NCBI GenBank assembly: GCA_949752795.1
Contig: OX457058.1
Coordinates: 32,738,587-32,802,586 of the forward strand
DNA length: 64,000 bases
Direction of reading: 5' to 3'
Origin: Hyperoodon ampullatus
Lineage: Eukaryota > Chordata > Mammalia > Artiodactyla > Ziphiidae
Both the position numbers and the translations under genes were made by a program. A model generated the notes under the pieces. That model worked only from the letters and a program-made list of their open reading frames with translations, was not told the DNA's origin and searched no databases. The first letter of the stretch is position 1. The number at the start of each line of letters is the position of its first letter. Below, piece by piece: positions 56,645-64,000 of this stretch.

Positions 56645-56974
56645 TGGCCGTGTTGGGTCTTCGTTGCTGCGCGCGGGCTTTCTCTAGTTGCTGTGAGCGG
56701 GAGCTACTCTTTGTTGCGGTGTGCAGGCTCCTTACTGGGGTGGCTTCTCTTGTTGCAGGCACGGGCTCTAGGCATGCAGGCTTCAGTAGTTGTGGCACAC
56801 TGGCTCAGTAGTTGTGGCTCGTGGGCTCTAGAGTGCAGGCTCAGTAGTTGTGGCACATGGGCTTAGTTGCTCCTCAGCATGTGGGACCTTCCTGGACCAG
56901 GGCTCAAACCTATGTCCCCTGCATTGGCAGGCAGATTCTTAACCACTGTGCCACCAGGGAAGTCCCAAGGGGGT
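56582..56974 (-). mobile_element. CHR SINE (long form), antisense, with TSD
   Basis: A (ttta)n array at 56604-56645 is the reverse of an (aaat)n tail. It is followed by 'ggccgtgttgggtcttcgtt', 'tagttgtggcacactggctc' and 'accactgtgccaccagggaa'. Duplications atggatttct at 56572-56581 and 56975-56984. The 116-codon plus frame crossing it is an artefact. Confidence 0.95.
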
Positions 56975-57064
56975 ATGGATTTCTAGTGAGTCAGCATAGG
57001 GCATGGGCACCCAGAAAGTGCAAGTCAAGTCAAAGAAGCAGGAGAGGAAATATGGCCTGATGTC

Positions 57065-57304
57065 TAAGAGTGTGAACTCCAAAATCAGAGAAATCTGGAT
57101 ATGATTCCCAATTCTACTTACTATTAATCATGGGACCTTGGAAAATTAATTTAATTTTTCCATACCTCAGTTTCCCTACCTATAAAATGGAGATACTAAT
57201 AATACCTTCCTCATAGAGTTATGAGAAATACATACGCTAATGTACATAAAGATCTTAGCACAGCTCCTGGCACATGAAAACATTCAGTAAAGAATAGTTC
57301 TGAG
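57065..57304 (-). repeat. MIR SINE, antisense, near full length
   Basis: 'tacctcagtttccctaccta', 'taaaatggagatactaataa', 'taccttcctcatagagttat' and 'agcacagctcctggcacatg' match reverse-complemented MIR. Confidence 0.88.
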
Positions 57305-57444
57305 GGAGTTCCCTGGTGGTCCAGTGGTTAAGACTCTGAGCTCCCAATGCAGGGGGCACGGGTTCAGTCCCTGATCGGGGAACTAAGATCCCGCATGCCG
57401 CATGGCACAGCCAAAAAAAAAAAAGACACATTAAAAAAAAAAAA
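57305..57444 (+). mobile_element. CHR-1-type SINE with TSD
   Basis: Head 'ggagttccctggtggtccag', B-box 'gggttcagtccc', double A-rich tail. Duplications agaatagttctgag (57291-57304) and agaatagctctgag (57445-57458). Inserted at the end of a MIR. Confidence 0.94.
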
Positions 57445-57479
57445 AGAATAGCTCTGAGCATTATTAGCTACTACTCTTT

Positions 57480-57688
57480 TTTTTTTTTTTTTTTTTGCGG
57501 TACACGGGCCTCTCACTGTTGTGGCCTCTCCCGTTGCAGAGCACAAGCTCCGGACGCGCAGGCTCGGCGGCCATGGCTCACGGGCCCAGCCGCTCCGCGG
57601 CATGTGGGATCTTCCCGGACCGGGGCACGAACCCATGTCCCCTCCATCGGCAGGCGGACTCTCAACCACTGAGCCACCAGGGAAGCCC
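57480..57688 (-). mobile_element. CHR-2 SINE (short form), antisense, with TSD
   Basis: T-run followed by reverse-complemented CHR-2 ending 'accagggaagccc'. Perfect duplications agctactactcttt at 57466-57479 and 57689-57702. It lies head-to-tail opposed to the SINE 35 bp upstream. Confidence 0.96.
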
Positions 57689-57734
57689 AGCTACTACTCT
57701 TTAGGGACTGCTGAAGCTCAGATACCAAGAAGAT

Positions 57735-58875
57735 GAAACGTAAGTACTGAATGTGATCAGCAAGAGCAGAGTGGATGTCAGGCTACAAAATCAACAATGG
57801 GGAGTTTTAAAGCAAAGAACCTGATTTCAACTTTTATTTTAGCAGAAAACCCTGGCCGGCTTTAAGAGTCTGTTAGACCAGAGAAAAGGAGACCCCTGTC
57901 AATCCAACCGAGTGATCATGAAGGCTTGAACTAGGAGTGGAGATGGTAGGAGAGTTTTGAGAGGAATACCAGGGATGTTAACAGTGAGAGAGCTTCCAGT
58001 CTCTGGTGAGGGCGGTTAGGTAGATGGTGAGGCTGCGGGAAGCACAGGAAGGCTGAGGGTGTGTCTGATGAGGAAAGCTGTGGCCATGGTAGGTCAAGAT
58101 TATGTGGCAGGTGGCTGGGGAGGTGAGTCTGGAGCACTGGAGGCAGAATCAGGAGCCATCGGGCCTGGAGGTTCCTATCTCCTGCAACCAGCCACCCATG
58201 GTTTCGTCTTCAGGTGCCAAAGCTCTTGCCAACATTGATCTAAACCTCAATAGAGCATGGAGTTTTGAAAAACTAGCAAAAAAGGTAAAAGAGTTCTTGT
58301 CTGAATAAATAAGGAGATGATGAACAGCAGCTGCTGGAAAGATAACAGCTTTACATGGTGGTAAATAGGATCTTGTAGAAATTAAAAAGTACGGAAGTAT
58401 TTTAGAACCACAGCAAAACCTCTCGAGATAGCGGTAAATATAACAGAAGTCAAAGAAATTAGAAACCAAGATTCCATTTTAGGAAGAATTTTTTCCCATA
58501 AAATAAGTTTTCCATTTTTTGTGTATATGAGAAGATTAGAAAATGACCGAAAAATGGAAAGAAGGAGAAAACTATAAAACACAGTTTCATACAAACAATG
58601 TAGTTATAAACATTTTAGAATTGTTTTCTTCCAGTCTATGTTTACTATGTGTAAAGTTCTTTTCTTGTATAGTTGAAAAAATATATATGTATTATATGTA
58701 TATATACATATAATACGTATATATCTTTGTATTTTGCTTTTCCACTTAACATTATAACAAAAGCAATTTTTGCAAGAATATACAGGATAATTCATTCAAC
58801 AGAAAAACTAGTCTTAAAATAGACCATTTCATATAGAAGAATTTATCAAATTATAAAAAGAGTGTTAAAAAGCAA
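57735..58875. other. no recognisable gene; AT palindrome inside
   Basis: About 1.1 kb. Short uninformative ORFs. An AT-rich inverted repeat lies at 58685-58720 (see findings). Confidence 0.45.
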
Positions 58876-58879
58876 TGAG

Positions 58880-59350
58880 AAAGGGAAGGTTTATCAATAA
58901 ATAGTGCTGGAAAATTGATTAGCAATTTGTAAAAAGCATTCATTTAAGTCCCTATCTTCTCCCTTGCACTAAAATGAATTACTGGTGGATTTTTTTTAAA
59001 AGAATTTTTTAAAACTAGAGCAAATAAAATTAAATATTTATTGGACTTCTGGAGAAAAAGGACTGTCTCCTTTCTAAGCTAAGACTTGGTAGAATAAATC
59101 AAATGTAAATTACAAACGATTAATATCCTCTCTCCTTTGAGAACTCAATCAAATCAGTAAGAAAATCACTAAACCCCCAATGATAAAATGGTGAAGGCCA
59201 TAAACAGACAAAGGAGATAGTCAACCAGTTAACAAACAGGAAAACGTGTGACTCCAGTAATAATCAAAGAAATGTAAACTAAGCACAATGTTACCTTAAT
59301 TTTTTTTTTACCCATTAAATTAGCAAGGTTTAAAAATTGTACTCAAGAAA
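58880..59350 (+). mobile_element. old L1 ORF2 3' fragment, sense
   Basis: 'tcaataaatagtgctggaaa', 'ctaaaatgaattactggtgg' and 'cagtaataatcaaagaaatg' resemble old L1 ORF2; strongly decayed. Confidence 0.55.
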
Positions 59351-59411
59351 GCAATCAGGAGAAGCTAGTTATGCTGTAATAACCACCACAAAAAGTAAGG
59401 GACTGAAAACA

Positions 59412-59642
59412 GCGACTGACAAATTTTTTCTGTAAAGTGCCAAAGAGTAAATATTTCAGGCTTTGTGAGCCATACAGTCTCTGTTACAACTACTCAACTC
59501 TGTCATTATACCAAAAAAAAAAAAAGCCCCCATAGATAATTCATAAATGAATGGATATGGCTCTGTTCCAATAAAATTTTATTTAAAGAACAGAAAATGA
59601 GCCAGATTTGGCCTGCAGGTCAATAGTTTGCCAACTCCTGAC
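59412..59642 (+). repeat. hAT-Charlie-like MITE ('tttctgtaaagggcc' family)
   Basis: 'actgacaaattttttctgta', 'aatatttcaggctttgtgag', 'ttacaactactcaactctgt', 'ttccaataaaattttattta' and the end 'agtttgccaactcctgac'. Best preserved copy in the window. Confidence 0.85.
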
Positions 59643-59646
59643 TTAA

Positions 59647-60226
59647 ATTTTTTTTTTTAATATTGGGGTATAGTTGCTTTACAATGTTGTGTGAGTTTCT
59701 GCTGTGCGATAAAGTGAATCGGCTATATGTATACATCTATCCCCTCCCTCTTGGACCTACCTCCCACCCTCCCCCATCCCACCCATCTAGGTCATCACAG
59801 AGCACCGAGCTGACCTCCCTGCGCTATTCAGCATGTTCCCACTAGCTATCTATTTTACACATGATAGTTTATATATGTCAATCCCAATCTCCCAATTCAA
59901 CCCATCTCCCCTTCCCCACCCCCCGTCTCCACACATCCATCCTCTACATCTGTGTCTCATTCCTGCCCTGCAAATAGGTTCGTCTGTACCATTTTTCTAG
60001 ATTTCACATATATGCATTAATATACGATATTTGTTTTTCTCTTTATGACTTACTTCACTCTGTATGACAGACTCTAGGCCCATCCATGTCTCTACAAATG
60101 ACCCAATTTCGTAACTTTTTATAGCTGAGTAATATTCCATTGTATATGTGTACCACATCTTCTTTATCCATTCATCTGTCAATGGACATTTAGGTTGCTT
60201 CCATGTCCCGGCTACTGCAAATGGTA
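59647..60226 (-). mobile_element. 5'-truncated LINE-1 (3' UTR and ORF2 end), antisense
   Basis: T-run, then reverse-complemented 3' UTR ('ggggtatagttgctttacaa', 'agctgacctccctgcgctat') and ORF2 end ('gacttacttcactctgtatg', 'gctgagtaatattccattgt'). Flanks share acttaa (about 59641 and 60226). The minus-strand frame at 60182-59997 is the degraded ORF2 C-terminus. Confidence 0.93.
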
Positions 60227-60227
60227 C

Positions 60228-60545
60228 TTAAGTCTTATTTCTCCCTCATGCTACATGTACATTACAGGTCAGCAGGGATGTTCAGTTCATTATAGACACT
60301 CAGGGATGAAAGATGCTGGAGGCTCCAAATCCGCTTCTGCTTCTACAGTTACTTTGTCGGGGGAATTCTAGAAAGTCACACACAGACAATTCAATGCTCT
60401 GGCCTAGAAGTGACATACATCACTTCTGCTCACATTTCACTGGCCAGAACTCATCATCTGGTCCTGCCCAACCACAGGGGGGCAGGAAGATCAGATTTCC
60501 TTCTAAGCAGAGCTGGTTACCAGTGAGCAGAGCTAGTGATAACCT
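60228..60545 (+). repeat. old interspersed repeat, right part
   Basis: 'catgctacatgtacattaca', 'ggtcagcagggatgttcagt', 'agaagtgacatacatcactt' and 'tgctcacatttcactggcca' look like one old repeat whose left part ('ctgtaataaccaccacaaaa') lies at 59365-59410 on the other side of the hAT and L1 insertions. Family not named. Confidence 0.45.
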
Positions 60546-60624
60546 CACTTGGTACTAGTAAGGATGAAGGGAAGCAGGCATCATCACCTTTGGCTGAATT
60601 TGGATGGTTGTCCATACGCAGTAG

Positions 60625-60720
60625 CATTGCCTGGCGTAGCAAATCAAAATACAGGACAGCCAGTAAACTTCATATTTCAAATAACAACAAATAACTTTTT
60701 TTAGAATAGACATTCCCAGC
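60625..60720. repeat. DNA-transposon MITE fragment
   Basis: 'ctggcgtagcaaatcaaaat', 'acaggacagccagtaaactt' and 'catatttcaaataacaacaa' match one arm of a palindromic mammalian MITE. Family name uncertain. Confidence 0.5.
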
Positions 60721-60859
60721 CACTCCTTTCTGCCAACTTGCATTAAGTGACAGAAACTATGTCTGCCATGTTGGGACCCCCATGCTGAGGATACCGGAAT
60801 GAAACAGCAGCAAGAGTTCAGGTTTCTAAAACTACTCGTACCAAGTGCTGACTTTGTGC

Positions 60860-61020
60860 TTGGCACCTGCATCGTGCTTGAGAGCAATCGTTTTCATTTT
60901 ACCGGAAACAGAGACTAACAGAGTTTAACTAACTTGCACAGATCATAAATGGGACAAATGGTGGATCAGAGGTTGGATTCTTAATCTCCATGCTATACGG
61001 GCTCACTACTACACTGTCAA
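60860..61020 (+). repeat. MIR SINE fragment
   Basis: 'cattttaccggaaacagaga', 'ttaactaacttgcacagatc' and 'aaatggtggatcagaggttg' follow the MIR right half. Confidence 0.6.
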
Positions 61021-61344
61021 AGGGAATGTCTGGGAGATGCAGGGTTCTCCTCCTTAGTTTCCTATCAGTGAAGCAAAGGGGCACACCAGGAGGTCTCTAA
61101 GGGGCCCCTGGTTCTGACAGCCTCTGAATCAAGGATGCTTTGAAATCAATCATTTCAACACAGGAGCACTGCAGGACAAGAGATGTGTATTTTTGAGAAC
61201 TGTTCTAGTTTAACCAATATCATCACCAGTTTTGGTGATTTCAAATGATTAACTGTGCCAAACCCAGTGACTCACTTACACCAAAGAAAGTGCCTGCTCG
61301 GTGGAAGACAGTAGGAACTTCGATGTGGAGACCTAAAGAAACAG

Positions 61345-61570
61345 CCCATGTGTTGGTCTAACCTGGGAGCCAGACCCCCTGGAACTGACACCAAGCTCAG
61401 CCCTTAACTAACTACGAACACTCAGGTAAGTTACTTATGCTTTCTGTGTCTCAGTTTCCTTCTCAGCAAAAGGGAGGTAATAAGAGACAATGCCTCGCAA
61501 CGTTTTTATAAGGAGTAAAGGAGATGATACATAGAACGCACTTAAAACACATCGCCTGGCTTATACATTA
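61345..61570 (-). repeat. MIR SINE, antisense
   Basis: 'ttctgtgtctcagtttcctt', 'ggaggtaataagagacaatg' and 'acttaaaacacatcgcctgg' match reverse-complemented MIR. Confidence 0.75.
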
Positions 61571-61944
61571 CAAATAAGTAAACAAAAAAATAAATGATAA
61601 ATAAGTGCTATACTTTATTATTATCGTCTTTCTCCTGAGTTCACTCTCCTTGTTCCTTCCTTTCAGCTTTTGACCCTTTGACCCTAGAATGACCCAGTAG
61701 ATTTGAACATCATACTTGCCCTGCTAAGACTCTGGCACCTATTTTTAAATGATCCTGGCCCTAGCTCCATCTCTCCTGCTAGGATAAGACATATTTCCAG
61801 GGCTCACCTAGGATCACCCCAAACCCTGACTTTGGCTTTATACATCTATTGTGGCCCCAGAATCCCATATATGCCCCCCTTCCCTGAGCTGCAGACAAAA
61901 ACCCATCCATACCTAGTTTGGTCCCATAACTAAAGATTCCCTCC
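61571..61944. other. no recognisable feature
   Basis: About 370 bp; short opposed ORFs only. Confidence 0.4.
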
Positions 61945-62150
61945 CCTGAGGCAGGCACTGATTCAAGGAGTGAAGAACCCAGCAGGGAGTAAACAAGCAG
62001 TCTTCCTGCCCTTGAGAGTGACAATGCAGGTGGCAGGTAATAAACCATCAGGGACACACCTGTCAGGTGGAGATGAGTGCAGAGGGATACAGTGACCACC
62101 AGGATACTATTTTTGCAGACAGTGTGGTCAGAGTTGAATGACAAAGTTCA
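61945..62150 (-). repeat. L2 LINE fragment, antisense
   Basis: 'gaggcaggcactgattcaag', 'agtcttcctgcccttgagag' and 'aataaaccatcagggacaca' loosely follow reverse-complemented L2. Confidence 0.45.
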
Positions 62151-64000
62151 TTTTGTTCTGCGTAGTACAGTGAAGAACCGGACTTCAGCTGCTACTTGGA
62201 AGAAGACAGCTGCGTGTACCACACGTGGAGAAACGGGAACATTCCATACTATGAGAAAGAAGTCTTTCAAGGAATTCTAGGAGCCATTTAGCTTTTCCAG
62301 TGGGAGTACATGCTCACGGAGGCTACAACCCTTGTAAGTATCAGGGTTTGGATACTAGTCAAATCTGTCATTGCTAGAACCCTAGAGGTTTCAGTGGGAC
62401 CGGTCATCTGTGGTCCCTGGGTTAGTTGTATGGGACTCCATGGCCATATCGCAAGTCAGCATAAAGCTCTTGGCTTAAGAAGCCACCTCAGGATGCCGAA
62501 GCCAGGCTCCCAAAGCAATGTGGGCATCATCTCCACGTGGGAATATCTGAGCAAAGCCCTCTTGATTCCTTGAGGACATTTGCATCGGGTCCTTATGAAC
62601 CAAAACCACAGAGAAGGTGCCTCCTTTCGAATCTTCCTCGTCCTCCTCTCCCTCCTCCTCTTCTTCACGCCTCTTCAGCAGCAGCACACAGAGGGAAGAA
62701 ACCTGATCTCTGAGAATCTTAGGTAAGAGGATGGTTTCTGATGGCCCACTGGGACTGCCTCACCTTCCCTGAGAGAAGTGACCAAATGCCAGTGTTGGAC
62801 GTTGACCCTGAGAGGAACCTGGGGGAAGGGCCTTAGTGGAGGATCCCTGTCTGCAAAGCCCAAGACACAGAAACATCACAGCCCCCAGCCTCCTCCCTGA
62901 CCCACACAGAGTTGTCCCCTTCAAAAAGACAAACTGTATAGGAAAACACCGGCATGCTTCATAGAGCCTCTTATTCTAAGCAGAACAACTTCATCTTGAA
63001 TTGGCAAAAAAAAAAAATAATAATAAGTTTGTAAGGGAAGTCATGCGCAGCCAGGGGCCTTGGGGGGAAGGGGACCATAACATGCCCAAGGGCTTCCTGT
63101 CGGTGAGGTTGGCAATCATTTCAGAGCAAGGTATGAAAATGCATTTCATTCATAACCAAATTAAAAGGCTTCAAGTTCTGTGAGTAATTTTGGGCCGGTC
63201 TCTCTCTCTCTCTCTCTTTTTTTATTATCAGTCTCTTAATTTAACCATCTGGAATTCTTCTAAAAGTGCCATCCTATTCAGCATTTAGAAATGAAGGACT
63301 TGACTTTAAATGGGAAAACCTCCATTTCATTTTGAAGACAGAACTCAAGTTCTCCTATTCTGCACAAATCACAAATATGTATGCTTTGCGATGGTAAAGG
63401 TTAACTCCAGATAATTCATTTCACACATGACAGAAGACATGTAAATGTAATGAACTGACTGAAAAACCTGAAAAATGCACCCTCTCTCTAGGGTCCCCAG
63501 GTCCTAAGATATCTTTTCCAATCATGTGGAATGTTCGGTGTCGTCTACACTAAATAATATTCAGGTGCAGGGTGACATGTAGTGTGTGATGTAATCGTAG
63601 GCTGAGCGACTTGTCCTGGTCCTGCCAACACAGTTTAAATCAGTCTTGGTATCTTGGTGTCTAGATTGGAGCTGAAAATGAACCTCACAGTGTTTTTATG
63701 ATGCTCAAAATTTAAATAAAAGGATATTCCTACATTCTTGGGAAATCCCAAAGCACTATATAAATGTTACTTTCCAAATAAGTATAATTCTAGGGTCTAA
63801 GAATTGGAGGTCCCAAAGAGCCACGGAGGTAGGAAAGAGGTGCTTGAGTCCCTTTACTAACTTAGCTGTCATTTGGTAAAAGCCAACTCTGTGAGAGAAG
63901 GCAGTGGAGCCGGTCAACTGCTATGTGCAACAGAGCCTGGACTGGGAGACTGGTTACATGAAAGGGATTCAGTAAATAAGTCACGATGTTGCAGGTAACT
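62151..64000. other. no recognisable gene; small simple repeats
   Basis: About 1.85 kb to the window end. Contains a pyrimidine tract at 62625-62680 and (TC)n plus T-run at 63199-63222. ORFs are short and uninformative; no repeat family recognised. Confidence 0.5.

Noticed and set aside
58102..58308. Short ORF 'LEHWRQNQEPSG...' as an exon
   Set aside because: 68 codons, unsupported by splice sites I can trust or by family similarity; overlapped by a longer minus-strand frame.

Overview
The window is nuclear DNA from a mammal, almost certainly a cetacean and probably a toothed whale. The evidence is the repeat content. There are 22 tRNA-derived CHR SINEs (heads like 'cttccctggtggcgcagtgg'), many of them the shortened CHR-2 type with a 'gagccatggccgctgagcctg' body. 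They sit beside a cetartiodactyl type of LINE-1 and a background of old mammalian repeats (MIR, L2, L3/CR1, MER5A, other hAT MITEs, MLT1). I saw no BovB LINE, which would be expected in a ruminant. No bacterial or viral gene organisation, CRISPR array, rRNA or functional tRNA gene was seen.

No intact host protein-coding gene was found. The clearest gene-derived sequence is an intronless, frame-broken copy of AKTIP (FTS; ubiquitin-E2-variant family) on the minus strand at about 1.1-2.0 kb, a processed pseudogene. The only long open frames belong to one nearly full-length LINE-1 at 44.8-50.06 kb on the plus strand. Its ORF1 has 304 codons. Its ORF2 has 1272 codons with one in-frame stop at codon 270, and the endonuclease and reverse-transcriptase motifs are otherwise present. 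It has lost nearly all of the 5' UTR and ends early at the 3' side, so it should be immobile.

Layout: 0-10 kb, AKTIP pseudogene, L1 3' fragments, MIR/L2/hAT relics and three SINEs. 10-15.7 kb, a MER5A broken by two SINEs, then a decayed old L1. 16-23 kb, a short L1 with target-site duplications (TSDs), a twin-primed (inverted) L1, a hAT element holding two nested SINEs, and an old L1 3' half carrying a SINE. 23.8-24.6 kb, an ERV1-type LTR on the minus strand. 26-34.5 kb, several L2 pieces, including an L2 > MLT1 > SINE > (TA)n nest, a 160-bp C-rich tract and a very short L1. 34.5-37.9 kb, AT-rich sequence with few recognisable repeats. 37.9-43.7 kb, old L1 blocks interrupted by a solo ERV1 LTR (GTAA duplications) and SINEs. 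44.8-50.9 kb, the near-full-length L1 abutting an older LTR. 51-64 kb, mostly unassigned sequence with MIR, L2, MLT1, hAT, SINE and L1 copies.

The genes do not form a pathway; the window is an intergenic or intronic landscape built by retrotransposition. I found no previously undescribed biological system. The observations worth following are structural: nested insertions, twin priming, solo LTRs, microsatellites born inside repeats, and the single-lesion L1. Family names come from recognising sequence by eye; boundaries of old repeats are approximate.
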